Of a stretch of 64,000 nt of DNA, positions 1 to 8,939 are shown in pieces. The first letter of the stretch is position 1. Every line of letters starts with the position of its first letter. The stretch spans positions 4,216,001 through 4,280,000 of the forward strand of contig NZ_CP117880.1 in NCBI RefSeq assembly GCF_028736175.1, written 5' to 3'. The position numbers and the translations under genes were made by a program. The DNA is from Sphingobacterium oryzagri (GTDB lineage: Bacteria; Bacteroidota; Bacteroidia; Sphingobacteriales; Sphingobacteriaceae). The notes beneath the pieces were generated by a model that was given only the letters and a program-made list of their open reading frames with translations, had not been told where the DNA came from and searched no databases.

Positions 1-1
1 A

Positions 2-454
2 CCGCAGGCGGCTTTTGATTATCAATTTCTGGACGATCATATCAAAAACTATTACACTACAGAACGCAGAACAAACAATATAGTATCAACGGCTTCCATC
101 CTGACGATATTCGTTGCTTGTCTGGGGTTATTTGGTTTGGCGGCATTTACCGCAGAACAACGTAGAAAAGAAATCGGTGTGCGCAAGGTTCTTGGTGCTA
201 GTATTTACAAAATTGTAAGATTGCTCTCCACCAATTTTCTCGTATTGATTATTGTGTCCTTAATCATTGCCAGTCCCATTGCCTGGTGGATATTCTCCGT
301 CTGGTTACAAAACTTCAATGACAAAATCGCTATTCCGTGGTGGTCGTTTTTGATCGCCGGATTATTTTCGACAGGTATTGCGATACTCACAATCGGCTTT
401 CAAGCATTAAAAGCAGCACGTGCAAATCCGGTCGATAGTTTACGGAATGAGTAG
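2..454 (+). CDS. MacB/FtsX-type ABC permease, C-terminal part (5' end outside window)
   Basis: This is the last 150 residues of an ABC transporter permease of the MacB/FtsX superfamily, an inner-membrane protein. The reading frame is open from base 2, so the gene begins upstream of the window. Visible are the end of the second periplasmic domain (FLDDHIKNYY), a membrane segment ending LGLFGLAAF, the family coupling motif KEIGVRKVLGAS that faces the ATPase, two more membrane helices, and the C-terminal signature NPVDSLRNE. The same ending closes every permease in this array, which indicates paralogues. The stop codon TAG lies inside the heptamer tandem repeat that follows. The likely partner is the ATPase at 17758-18423. 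The exported substrate cannot be told from sequence. Confidence 0.93.
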   Translation, partial: PQAAFDYQFLDDHIKNYYTTERRTNNIVSTASILTIFVACLGLFGLAAFTAEQRRKEIGVRKVLGASIYKIVRLLSTNFLVLIIVSLIIASPIAWWIFSVWLQNFNDKIAIPWWSFLIAGLFSTGIAILTIGFQALKAARANPVDSLRNE

Positions 455-537
455 TGAGTAGTGAGTAGTGAGTAGTGAGTAGTGAGTAGTGAGTAGTGAG
501 TAGTGAGTAGTGAGTAGTGAGTAGTGAGTAGTGAGTA
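449..537. repeat. Heptamer tandem repeat GAGTAGT, about 12.7 copies
   Basis: Perfect head-to-tail copies of GAGTAGT begin with the last sense codon (GAG) and the stop codon (TAG) of the upstream permease and end with a partial unit GAGTA followed by AAAAAGTTACTG. Because the unit is 7 bp and contains TAG and TGA, every reading frame is stopped within three units. Related tracts follow the next two permeases. Confidence 0.97.
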
Positions 538-613
538 AAAAGTTACTGCCTGCTTAAATTCAGAGCTATACTTTTTTTTACTTTTTAACCGAGCGTAGTG
601 AGCTCATCGTAGA

Positions 614-621
614 TAATTTTG
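614..621 (+). promoter_or_regulatory. Candidate -7 box (TAATTTTG) for the permease at 639
   Basis: TAATTTTG fits the Bacteroidota -7 consensus TAnnTTTG and ends 17 bp before the ATG at 639. No clear -33 TTTG lies at the usual distance. The surrounding intergenic DNA is homologous to that upstream of the permease at 5735. Confidence 0.5.
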
Positions 622-638
622 ACTTTTTAATTTCCAAC

Positions 639-3044
639 ATGCTAAGAAACTACATAAAAATCGCTTGGCGGAATCTTTTGAAAAACAAGGGATATTCGTC
701 AATTAACATCCTGGGCTTGGCTATTGGGCTAGCTTGTTGTTTACTGATTGTTTTATACATACAAGATGAGCTATCATTTGATCATTATCATGAAAAAAAG
801 GATCGTATCTATCGTGTAGTCCATGATTGGAAAGAAAAGAATGGTATGGAGACGCATCAGGTATGGGGAAATGCACCGGTGGGTGCCGCACTGAAAGCAG
901 ATTTCCCGGAGATAGAAAAAGTAGTACAATTTTCCGGTCAAATTTCCATTCTACTGAAGCAGGGCGACAAAGCATTTCAAGAAGAACACGTTTTCTGTAT
1001 GGACTCCACCGCTTTTGACGTATTTAGCTGGAAATTTATTGCAGGTAATCCACAGAAAGCTTTAACAGCGCCTTATTCGATTGTGTTGACAAAAACCACC
1101 GCAGAAAAATATTTTGGAGACACCAATCCTATCGGGCAGACCTTAGAAGGTGGCGATACAGGCGGACGGGCAGCACCCGGAACTTACACGGTTACGGCCG
1201 TCATCGAAGATATTCCGCCTAACTCCCACTTCTCATTCGATGCCTTGCTTTCCATGAGTTCTTTTCGTCAATCATGGTCTGACGTTTTTGATCAATGGGG
1301 GTATGTAGATTTCTACACGTACGTGCTCTTACCAGAAAACTATGCTATCCGCAAGCTTGAAAAACAGGTCCCTGATTTTGTAAAAAGACATCAAGCCTCG
1401 CAGGACGGTAAGTATAGCTTCCATTTTGAATCACTGCTTGATATCTATCTCGGATCGAAAGCTGGCAGGCAACCCGGACCGCTCGGAAGTATGCAAAACA
1501 TCTACATTTTTGCTATTATCGGATTTTTTATCCTGTGTATCGCCTGCGTCAATTTTATGAACCTAGCTACTTCCAGATCCATGGAGCGAGCAAAGGAAGT
1601 GGGTGTTCGAAAAGTCGTAGGTGCGAGTAGAAAAAATCTAATCGTGCAATTTATGAGCGAATCCCTACTGTTGGTTCTCTTTGCCAGCATGTTGGCCGTT
1701 GCGCTCGTGATTTGTCTATTACCTTTCATGGAGATGTTTGCTGGCAAACGCTTTAACTTTACCAGTTTATTCAATACCAAAACCGTTAGCCTCTTTTTGG
1801 GCATCGTATTCATGACCTCGCTGGTTGCAGCAAGCTATCCGGCATTTGTATTGGCTAGCTTCAAGCCTGTTAAAGTGTTCAAGGGATCTTCTAATTCCAC
1901 GAGCGGAAGCACTTGGTTGAGAAAAGGATTGGTTGTCTTTCAATTTGGTCTTTCTATTGCCTTGATTGCTGGTACTTTTATTGTTTTTTCACAATTAAGA
2001 CATATACAACAGCGCGACCTCGGCTTTGAGAAAACGCAAATGCTTGTCATCGACTTTAATTATGATAACCAGGTTCTGCAGAATTTGGAAGCTATCAAGC
2101 AAACCTTCGCGCAGCAGCAAGATGTATTATCCGTGTCTGCCTCCCGAAGCATTCCTGGTTCTTATTTTCCCGATGCCGGCACGCAAATCGAATTACCCGA
2201 CGGTGAAATGAAAATGCTTATTCAATCGTTATTTGAGGTTGATGTCGACTTTCTCTCGAATTTCGATATTCATATGGCGGCCGGGCGTGCTTACTCCAGA
2301 GATTTTCCAGCAGACACGATCAATTCTTTGATCGTTAACGAAGCTGCGGCCAAGCTCTGGGGTTATTCCGATCCAAAAAAAATTATTGGTAAACGTTTTG
2401 CCCAATGGGGTCGCGAAGGCCAGGTTATTGGCGTCGTCAAAGACTTCAATTACCTTTCACTCCATCAGAAAATAGAACCGCTTACCCTACGTTTAGAGCC
2501 GCGAAGTAGTAAGTTTATCACACTCAAGATTCGTAATGCCGGAAATCCGGAAACACTAACCAAACTCGCGGATATTTGGTCACGTGTTGCACCGCATCGC
2601 CCTTTTCTGTACAGCTTTCTAGACGACAGCTTCAATCGTCAGTATGAGGCCGACTACCGGTTCCGCGGATTGTTCTCCGCTTTTTCTGGCTTAGCGCTAT
2701 TTATTGCTTGCTTAGGATTACTTGGGTTAGCGACTTACACCGCGCAGCTACGGACAAAAGAAATAGGTGTGCGTAAGGTTTTAGGCGCTTCAACTTTCAG
2801 CATTGTAAAACTACTTTCTATTGACTTCCTCCAGTTAGTCGTCGTTGCGGTATTTATCGCCGTCCCGATCGCTTGGTGGGCAATGAACCAATGGCTAAAC
2901 GATTTTGCCTACCATATTACTATTCAATGGTGGATTTTTGCTATAGCTGGTGGGCTTTCCATATTTATAGCGCTATTCACTGTAAGCGGTCAGGCTGTAC
3001 GTGCGTCGCTGGCTAATCCCGTGGATAGTTTAAGAGATGAGTAG
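639..3044 (+). CDS. MacB/FtsX-type ABC permease (801 aa)
   Basis: Full-length permease subunit of a MacB-like ABC exporter or mechanotransmission system in the inner membrane. Layout: cytoplasmic start MLRNYIKIAWRNLLKNK, membrane helix at about 20-43, a MacB-type periplasmic core domain at about 45-280, FtsX domain 1 with helices from about 285 and coupling motif KEVGVRKVVGAS near 319, a helix at about 428-450, a second periplasmic domain to about 670, and FtsX domain 2 with KEIGVRKVLGAS near 707. It ends NPVDSLRDE. This eight-helix, two-domain form is usual in Bacteroidota. The ATG follows a -7 box by 17 bp. Neighbours are paralogues in the same orientation. The role is inferred from family; the substrate is unknown. 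Confidence 0.93.
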   Translation: MLRNYIKIAWRNLLKNKGYSSINILGLAIGLACCLLIVLYIQDELSFDHYHEKKDRIYRVVHDWKEKNGMETHQVWGNAPVGAALKADFPEIEKVVQFSGQISILLKQGDKAFQEEHVFCMDSTAFDVFSWKFIAGNPQKALTAPYSIVLTKTTAEKYFGDTNPIGQTLEGGDTGGRAAPGTYTVTAVIEDIPPNSHFSFDALLSMSSFRQSWSDVFDQWGYVDFYTYVLLPENYAIRKLEKQVPDFVKRHQASQDGKYSFHFESLLDIYLGSKAGRQPGPLGSMQNIYIFAIIGFFILCIACVNFMNLATSRSMERAKEVGVRKVVGASRKNLIVQFMSESLLLVLFASMLAVALVICLLPFMEMFAGKRFNFTSLFNTKTVSLFLGIVFMTSLVAASYPAFVLASFKPVKVFKGSSNSTSGSTWLRKGLVVFQFGLSIALIAGTFIVFSQLRHIQQRDLGFEKTQMLVIDFNYDNQVLQNLEAIKQTFAQQQDVLSVSASRSIPGSYFPDAGTQIELPDGEMKMLIQSLFEVDVDFLSNFDIHMAAGRAYSRDFPADTINSLIVNEAAAKLWGYSDPKKIIGKRFAQWGREGQVIGVVKDFNYLSLHQKIEPLTLRLEPRSSKFITLKIRNAGNPETLTKLADIWSRVAPHRPFLYSFLDDSFNRQYEADYRFRGLFSAFSGLALFIACLGLLGLATYTAQLRTKEIGVRKVLGASTFSIVKLLSIDFLQLVVVAVFIAVPIAWWAMNQWLNDFAYHITIQWWIFAIAGGLSIFIALFTVSGQAVRASLANPVDSLRDE

Positions 3045-3050
3045 TGAGTA
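3039..3050. repeat. Short GAGTAGT tract (1.7 copies) at the permease stop codon
   Basis: GAGTAGTGAGTA sits across the stop codon and is followed by AAAAGTTACTG, exactly as at the long tracts at 449-537 and 5526-5642. It is the same locus type with an unexpanded repeat. Confidence 0.85.
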
Positions 3051-3096
3051 AAAGTTACTGTCTGCTTGCTATGATTCCACACACGTTTTGACTTTT

Positions 3097-3104
3097 TATT
3101 TTTG
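3097..3104 (+). promoter_or_regulatory. Candidate -7 box (TATTTTTG) for the permease at 3123
   Basis: The box fits TAnnTTTG and ends 18 bp before the ATG at 3123. It lies in a repeated TTTTGACTTTTTA motif that also occurs in the two sister intergenic regions. No good -33 element is visible. Confidence 0.4.
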
Positions 3105-3122
3105 ACTTTTTATTTTTTTAAC

Positions 3123-5531
3123 ATGCTAAAAAATTATATAAAAATTGCTTGGCGGTCTTTGATGAAGACCAAGGCATTGAGTGCGATTCATATTTTCGGA
3201 CTGGCTGTCGCGATTGCTGCATCTACGCTGCTGTATTTAACGGCAATGTTTGAGCTTTCGTTTGACGATTTCCACGAACATCGTGAGCAAGTTGGATTGA
3301 TGTATACAGAAATGCATCCAGAGGAGGGAACTCTCCGCAGCTCGACGGTATCAACTCCGCTCGCTCCACTATTGAAATCAGCTTTTCCGGAAATTGAAAA
3401 CGTAAGTCGGTATATGAACATCGAAGTTATTTTGCGTCATGGAGAAAAACAATTGGAAGCAACCAACAAGTATGTTGACCCCGATTTTCTATCGATTTTT
3501 AGCTTTCCGCTACTGTCGGGTAACAAACAAGCGCTTAATGAGCTGGACAATATCGTGCTGGATGAAACGACAGCAAACAACCTCTTTGGCAGCAGTGCCG
3601 TCGTGGGGAAATCGATCGAAGTTTATCAAAACGGAAAATGGGGATCTAAAACGATTTCTGCAGTTGTTTCGAAAATCCCGAAAAACTCCAGTTTAACATT
3701 TAATACGTTATTGCGTTTTGAACACAAGCCAAACTATACTGCCAGTCTCAACGATTGGGGGCATGAAGACCACAATGTATTTGTCAAGCTAAAATCAGGA
3801 ACAATCAATGATGAAGCTTTTACAAAAAAAGCAAAGTCATTTGTCGATTTATACTACAAAGATGAAAGCAATATGCGTAAGCGCGATGGCTGGGGAGTTG
3901 ATAAAAACGGAGCCTATGTGTCGTTGCATTTACTGCCTTTGACAGAATACCATCGAAATGATCTAGATGTAGGTCATGGTTCCGCTCCTCTATTCCCCTG
4001 GATATTACTCATAATTGCTGGCTTAATTCTTTTTATTGCCTGTTCAAATTTCATCAACCTTTCCTTAGCCAACTCCTTTGCTAGAAATCGGGAGATTGGC
4101 ACCCGAAAAACATTGGGCGGAACCACGTTACAGCTGATTCTACAATTATGGACAGAATCATTTTTACTCTGCCTGTTAGCAACGTTTATCGGCGTCGGCT
4201 TAGCCTGGGTATTATTGGCGCAATACAATGCCGTCATGAATTATAGCTTGTCTATCACCGAACTATTCACCCCAATTAATCTCAGCTTTTTCGTGCTTAC
4301 ATTCTTATTGTTGACTTTACTCTCTGGTGGGTATCCGGCATGGCGCACAGCAAAAGCAAACATTATACAAACGTTGAAAGGAAAGGCTGCTATCAAAAGC
4401 AGCAAACTACGAAATAGCTTGACCGTGTTGCAATTTGCAATCGCCATCGTTCTGATCCTTGCCACCATCATTATCAGCGTTCAATTACGCTATATTGCAG
4501 AACGTCCACTGGGATTTGATAAAAGCGAAGTGATCAGTATCCCGATAGGAGAAGGCATAGATCACGAAAATGCTTTGCAACAAATGCGTGTAGCACTCGC
4601 TTCGCAACCTTGGGTAGAAAGTGTGAGCGCATCGGATCTCAATTTGGGCCGCGGTCGCGATGGTTCCATGTCGACCAGCCGATTTGGCTTTGATTTTGAA
4701 GGACGCCAAATTTCCACCAATTTTATGCGAGTTGATTACGATTACCTAAAAACGCTCGGCATTAAGCTACTACAAGGTCGTGATTTCGACCGCAGTTATT
4801 CAAACGATACGTCGACCGTTATCATCAATAAACAAATGGCGGCGCAGCTTGGCGGTGTAGAAAAGGCATTGGGTAAAAATCTGGGAATAGATGGAAATCC
4901 ACAGATTATTGGTGTAATCGATGATTTTAACTTTCAGGATTTACGTCGGAAAGTCGGACCATTAACCTTATCCATAAATCCCAATATTTTCTCCATTTCT
5001 TATATGTTTGTGCGCGTCAAGACCGATAATTTAAACGAAAGTATGACGAAACTGGAAGCTATTTGGAAAAAAGTAAATCCAAAAGCAACCATTGCAGCTT
5101 CCTATCTGGACGAAAACACGCAAAATATGTATCGCGACGAACAACGCTTTGTGCAGATCGTTGTTAGTGGAGCCGTTGTGGCGATCGCAATTTCTTGCCT
5201 CGGTCTATTCGCGCTGGCTTTGTTAATGATCAACAAGCGTGTGAAAGAAATAGGCATCAGAAAGGTGTTGGGTTCGTCGGTTATGCAGATTGTGGTGCTG
5301 TTATCTAAAGAATTTATTCGCTTAATGTTACTAGCGTTCATTATTGCCTCACCTCTAGCTTGGTGGATGATGCGTTCCTGGTTACAAAGCTACGCTTACC
5401 GCATCGACATCCAGTGGTGGATGTTTGCCGCGGCAGGTCTTTTGACCATCTGCATAGCACTTGCCACCATTACATGGCAAACATTGCGTGCCGCAACCAG
5501 CAATCCAGTCGATAGTTTGAGAGACGAGTAG
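3123..5531 (+). CDS. MacB/FtsX-type ABC permease (802 aa)
   Basis: Second complete permease of the array, with the same eight-helix, two-periplasmic-domain plan. It starts MLKNYIKIAWRSLMKTK, has a first helix near 20-42, coupling motifs REIGTRKTLGG near 322 and KEIGIRKVLGSS near 708, and ends NPVDSLRDE. A TTG seven codons upstream would extend the frame, but the ATG at 3123 aligns with the start of the neighbouring paralogues and leaves the -7 box at 3097 upstream of the gene. The stop codon lies inside the long heptamer tract. Inferred to be an inner-membrane exporter component; ligand unknown. Confidence 0.92.
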   Translation: MLKNYIKIAWRSLMKTKALSAIHIFGLAVAIAASTLLYLTAMFELSFDDFHEHREQVGLMYTEMHPEEGTLRSSTVSTPLAPLLKSAFPEIENVSRYMNIEVILRHGEKQLEATNKYVDPDFLSIFSFPLLSGNKQALNELDNIVLDETTANNLFGSSAVVGKSIEVYQNGKWGSKTISAVVSKIPKNSSLTFNTLLRFEHKPNYTASLNDWGHEDHNVFVKLKSGTINDEAFTKKAKSFVDLYYKDESNMRKRDGWGVDKNGAYVSLHLLPLTEYHRNDLDVGHGSAPLFPWILLIIAGLILFIACSNFINLSLANSFARNREIGTRKTLGGTTLQLILQLWTESFLLCLLATFIGVGLAWVLLAQYNAVMNYSLSITELFTPINLSFFVLTFLLLTLLSGGYPAWRTAKANIIQTLKGKAAIKSSKLRNSLTVLQFAIAIVLILATIIISVQLRYIAERPLGFDKSEVISIPIGEGIDHENALQQMRVALASQPWVESVSASDLNLGRGRDGSMSTSRFGFDFEGRQISTNFMRVDYDYLKTLGIKLLQGRDFDRSYSNDTSTVIINKQMAAQLGGVEKALGKNLGIDGNPQIIGVIDDFNFQDLRRKVGPLTLSINPNIFSISYMFVRVKTDNLNESMTKLEAIWKKVNPKATIAASYLDENTQNMYRDEQRFVQIVVSGAVVAIAISCLGLFALALLMINKRVKEIGIRKVLGSSVMQIVVLLSKEFIRLMLLAFIIASPLAWWMMRSWLQSYAYRIDIQWWMFAAAGLLTICIALATITWQTLRAATSNPVDSLRDE

Positions 5532-5642
5532 TGAGTAGTGAGTAGTGAGTAGTGAGTAGTGAGTAGTGAGTAGTAAGTAGTGAGTAGTGAGTAGTGAGTA
5601 GTGAGTAGTGAGTAGTGAGTAGTGAGTAGTGAGTAGTGAGTA
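5526..5642. repeat. Heptamer tandem repeat GAGTAGT, about 16.7 copies
   Basis: A 117-bp tract of GAGTAGT begins at the last codon and stop codon of the permease and ends in a partial GAGTA before AAAAAGTTACTG. One internal unit carries a G-to-A change (GTAAGTA near 5573). The rest are identical, implying recent expansion or ongoing homogenisation. Confidence 0.97.
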
Positions 5643-5734
5643 AAAAGTTACTGCCTGCTTAAATTCAGAGCTATACTTTTTTACTTTTTAATTTTGACTT
5701 TTGACTTATTAATTTTGACTTTTTAATTTCCAAC
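5643..5734 (+). promoter_or_regulatory. Duplicated intergenic block with two candidate -7 boxes
   Basis: About 42 bp after the repeat (AAAAAGTTACTGCCTGC onward) are identical to the block after the first tract at 534-580. Two TAATTTTG boxes (5689-5696 and 5710-5717) occur in repeated TTTTGACTT motifs. The nearer box ends 17 bp before the ATG at 5735, as it does for the permease at 639. Confidence 0.55.
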
Positions 5735-8137
5735 ATGCTAAAGCTATTTTTCAAATCCGCGTGGCGAAATCTTCGCAAGAATAAATTTCACAGCCTTGTA
5801 AATATCGCTGGTTTGGTCAGTAGTATGGCATTTATACTTTTGATCAGTGCCTACATTTGGCAAGCCTACCAGGTGAATAACAACTTGCGTCATAAAGAAA
5901 GGCAGTTTGCGTTGCAAAGCACGTACAAGAAACCTGGAATCGGACTTGATCTGACCACGGTAGGCGCTTTGCCGCGGGCATTAAAAGAAGAGTACCCCGA
6001 ACTGGTAGCCAACTATTACCGATTGGACGGCTTGACTTGCATCTTATCAAACGGCAAAGAAGTATTTGAAGAAAACGTATCGTTGGGCGATTCGACTTTG
6101 CTACAGATGTACGGATTTTCATTAATGGAAGGCGATGCGCGCACCGCTCTGTCCAATCCTTTTTCCGTCGTTATGGGCGAGCTTGCTGCCATGAAATATT
6201 TTGGAAAAAAGAATGTTGTAGGCGAGCGGCTAAGTATTCGAAATTTTGCTGGAGAAACCCGAGATTTTGAAGTTACAGCGGTATTGAGCGAAACAGGAGA
6301 AAATTCTATTATGCAGCTCATGCCTTCCATGCAGACGTCTATCTTTTTACCGCTGAGCAGTGAAAAATATTTCGGACGAGATGTAGACAATTGGGAGAAT
6401 CTATGGATTGCAGGTTTTGTAGAGCTTCAGGAAGGCATAACAGCAGATCAACTGCATGCACCGATCCAACATTTACTGCAACAACACGCTGATGAAGAGG
6501 TTGCCAGCAACCTACAAGCTAAACTAAAACCACTGGACACCTATTACCTGGATGATAACCAGGGCGCTATCAGACAACTTATTCTTATCCTCACCTTAAC
6601 GGCCGCTTTTCTGATTTTAATGGCTATGATCAACTTTATCAACCTAAGTATCAGCCAAAGTCTAACAAGATTGAAAGAAGTAGGCGTACGTAAAATCATG
6701 GGCAGCAGCAGAAAACAACTAATTGCACAGCTATTAATAGAATACAGTTTTACCGTCTTTGTATCCGGTCTGCTTGCCTTGGCAATTTACCCCGCTCTTC
6801 TACCCTTATTTTCGTCAATCATGATGAAAAAATTACCGGCTTTAACCGAATTACCAAACCTATTTTTCTATCTATTCTTCATCGGAACACTCTGCCTGGG
6901 GCTTCTCACAGGATTATATCCTGCTTGGAAATTATCCGGCAATGCTGTTGTAAGTGCGGTAAAAAGTCAATTAAACGAATCTGGAGGCAAACACCTCATT
7001 CGCAGGTTGCTTTTATTTCTGCAATTTTCCGTTGCCGTCGTTGTTTTAATATCCTCGGTTGTCATTTCACGACAAGTAGATACGTCTATTAATGGAAAGC
7101 TGGGCTATAATAAGGACTATCTCTTGACCGCACAGGTGCCTCGCGATTGGTCTGCGCAAGGACTACATAAGATCGAACTTGTACAACAGGAGCTTAAACA
7201 GCTTGCTCAAGTACAAGAGGTCAGCCTGTCGTATGGTATCCCAAATTCTTTTGGAAATGGAATACAACAAATCAGTAAAGTAGGTGCAAACCATAGCGTA
7301 GACGCCTTAATCATCACATCCGATCAATACTTTGCAGCGGCTTACGAAATCCCTGTTTTAGCCGGAAAGTTTTTTGCAGACAAAGAAGATCCCTCGATTT
7401 CTTCAAAAATCGTTATCAACGAAAAGGCTGCAAAAGCGCTAGGCTATGCACGCGCTGAAGACGCCATCGGACAAGCGATTAGTTTGTTGAACGGTACGTT
7501 TACAGGAGTCATCACCGGCGTTACGGCAGATTTTTATGCAAATTCTATGCATTCCGCTTCGCCAGCTGTCGTTTGGTTTCCGGTAAAGGCAAGCATGCAG
7601 TACCGCTATCTTTCTATCCGACTCCAGGCCGGATCCATAGGCAGCGCGTTATCTTCGTTGGAACAGCGTTGGAAAGAACTGCTACCGGAAGCGCCATTCC
7701 ACTATAAATTTATGGACGAGACCATCCAAAAAATGTACAGCACAGAAATGCAACTCAAGCGCGCATCGCAAACGGCCACCGTTATTTCCGTGCTTATCGT
7801 CGTCTTGGGCGTTGTCGGCCTGACTTCCTTATCGATCAATCTGCGGTTAAAAGAAATCGGTATCCGAAAAGTATTAGGCGCCAACCTTCGGAATATCGTT
7901 TTACTTTTTAGCAAAGAGTTTTTTGTATTATTTGCCTTTGCGCTGCTTGTCAGTATACCTATCGCCTATTTATTGATGCACAAATGGCTTAACAACTTTG
8001 CTGTAAAGATGCATTTGCATCCGTTGTTTTTTGCGGTGCCTGTCCTCGCTTTGTTGGCCATATTATTATTTTTGATTGCCGGCATCGTCTTGCGTACCAA
8101 TCAAACCAATCCGGTAAAAAGCTTAAGAGACGAATAA
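5735..8137 (+). CDS. MacB/FtsX-type ABC permease (800 aa)
   Basis: Third complete permease. It starts MLKLFFKSAWRNLRKNK, with a first helix near 20-42, a periplasmic core, FtsX domain 1 with KEVGVRKIMGSS near 314, a middle helix near 428, a second periplasmic domain, FtsX domain 2 with KEIGIRKVLGAN near 706, and a tail NPVKSLRDE. It is more divergent from the two preceding genes in the N-terminal half. Unlike them it has no heptamer repeat after its stop codon. It is the last permease before the accessory island. Inferred inner-membrane exporter component sharing the ATPase at 17758. Confidence 0.92.
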   Translation: MLKLFFKSAWRNLRKNKFHSLVNIAGLVSSMAFILLISAYIWQAYQVNNNLRHKERQFALQSTYKKPGIGLDLTTVGALPRALKEEYPELVANYYRLDGLTCILSNGKEVFEENVSLGDSTLLQMYGFSLMEGDARTALSNPFSVVMGELAAMKYFGKKNVVGERLSIRNFAGETRDFEVTAVLSETGENSIMQLMPSMQTSIFLPLSSEKYFGRDVDNWENLWIAGFVELQEGITADQLHAPIQHLLQQHADEEVASNLQAKLKPLDTYYLDDNQGAIRQLILILTLTAAFLILMAMINFINLSISQSLTRLKEVGVRKIMGSSRKQLIAQLLIEYSFTVFVSGLLALAIYPALLPLFSSIMMKKLPALTELPNLFFYLFFIGTLCLGLLTGLYPAWKLSGNAVVSAVKSQLNESGGKHLIRRLLLFLQFSVAVVVLISSVVISRQVDTSINGKLGYNKDYLLTAQVPRDWSAQGLHKIELVQQELKQLAQVQEVSLSYGIPNSFGNGIQQISKVGANHSVDALIITSDQYFAAAYEIPVLAGKFFADKEDPSISSKIVINEKAAKALGYARAEDAIGQAISLLNGTFTGVITGVTADFYANSMHSASPAVVWFPVKASMQYRYLSIRLQAGSIGSALSSLEQRWKELLPEAPFHYKFMDETIQKMYSTEMQLKRASQTATVISVLIVVLGVVGLTSLSINLRLKEIGIRKVLGANLRNIVLLFSKEFFVLFAFALLVSIPIAYLLMHKWLNNFAVKMHLHPLFFAVPVLALLAILLFLIAGIVLRTNQTNPVKSLRDE

Positions 8138-8172
8138 TGACGAGCTACAGCATAAGAAGAGTATGATCATCT

Positions 8173-8184
8173 AAACGGCCGTTT
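8173..8184. other. 12-bp perfect palindrome AAACGGCCGTTT
   Basis: It lies 36 bp after the stop codon of the permease at 5735-8137. It could be the core of a weak terminator or a protein-binding site. The rest of 8138-8343 shows nothing recognisable. Confidence 0.35.
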
Positions 8185-8343
8185 TAACTTCATAGAAAGG
8201 CTTAAGCTTAACAATGTGCTATTATTAACTAGTCGGATTAGTATACTTAAATGAATCAGCGTATCGATAAATAAAGAAAAGAAAGTGAAACAGTTAGATT
8301 GCTGAGAGCATTCTAGTTATTGATGCTGTACGAAAAGCGCTGC

Positions 8344-8820
8344 TTAGCTTTTCTTCTTCACGTACTTCTTGATATTCCCCTCTTTGACATAACCCAGCTC
8401 ACCTTCTTTGCAATAAGCGGTGAGATAGACAGAAAATTTATTGCTATCGCTTTTATCTGAATTGAGCTTTTTTAGCACGTCAGCCACTCGTTTGGGCGTT
8501 ACAAAGAAATCAGAATGATAAACAAGATCATCTAAACGTTGGTTAATTTCACGTCGCTTTTTCGAGCTAGGCGGGAGATTATACAACGGAGAAAGGTCAA
8601 TATCTTCCTGAAATATAGAGCGCGGTTGAATCTTTAGCGCGCGACAGGTGAGCAGGAAATTATTTAAACTAGCGCCTTTACCTTTTTCCAGAGACGCAAT
8701 GGTGTTCACAGTCAGTCCTGTCATACTCGCCACATCGTTTTGCGAATACGAAAGTTCTTCACGCGCTTTTCGGATACGTGTGCCAATACTGGCCAATATA
8801 TCTTTGTTAATCAATAACAC
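8344..8820 (-). CDS. XRE-family helix-turn-helix transcriptional regulator (158 aa)
   Basis: Small DNA-binding regulator. Residues about 10-65 form a Cro/CI-type HTH: RIRKAREELSYSQNDVA, then MTGLTVNTIASLEKG as the recognition helix region. The C-terminal 90 residues are charged and lysine-rich with no domain I recognise; they may mediate dimerisation or ligand binding. The start is the GTG at 8820. The HTH alignment fits it, and overlapping inverted repeats lie immediately upstream at 8826-8857, as expected for an autoregulated gene. The gene sits on the strand opposite to the permease array at the left edge of the accessory island. Its targets are unknown; nearby operator-like dyads are candidates. 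Confidence 0.82.
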   Translation of the reverse strand: MLLINKDILASIGTRIRKAREELSYSQNDVASMTGLTVNTIASLEKGKGASLNNFLLTCRALKIQPRSIFQEDIDLSPLYNLPPSSKKRREINQRLDDLVYHSDFFVTPKRVADVLKKLNSDKSDSNKFSVYLTAYCKEGELGYVKEGNIKKYVKKKS

Positions 8821-8825
8821 GTAAC

Positions 8826-8857
8826 AAATAGCGCACTATTTCACGCAAATAGTTAAC
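8826..8857. promoter_or_regulatory. Overlapping inverted repeats upstream of the XRE gene (candidate operator)
   Basis: Three half-sites occur in a row: AAATAG (8826-8831), CTATTT (8836-8841) and AAATAG (8847-8852, extended to AAATAGT). Adjacent halves form two overlapping dyads with 4- and 5-bp spacers. They lie 5-37 bp before the GTG start, a typical place for XRE self-repression. Operator function is inferred from position and symmetry. Confidence 0.55.
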
Positions 8858-8876
8858 AAAAAAATTATACAATAAA

Positions 8877-8908
8877 TTTGCGAGAACAATCTCCATTATC
8901 TATATTTG
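8877..8908 (+). promoter_or_regulatory. Candidate plus-strand promoter with no gene behind it
   Basis: TTTG at 8877-8880, 20 bp, then TATATTTG at 8901-8908 is a full match to the Bacteroidota TTTG-N17-23-TAnnTTTG layout. It points rightward into DNA with no plus-strand gene until 10304, so it would start an RNA near 8915 that is antisense to the sigma remnant. The product, if any, could be a small or antisense RNA. Confidence 0.4.
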
Positions 8909-8939
8909 AATATTAATAAATTGAAACGCAATTAAATAA

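Noticed and set aside
449..537. Heptamer tract read as a CRISPR or as a repeat-coding extension of the permease
   Set aside because: The unit is 7 bp with no spacers and puts stop codons in every frame, so it is a non-coding tandem repeat.
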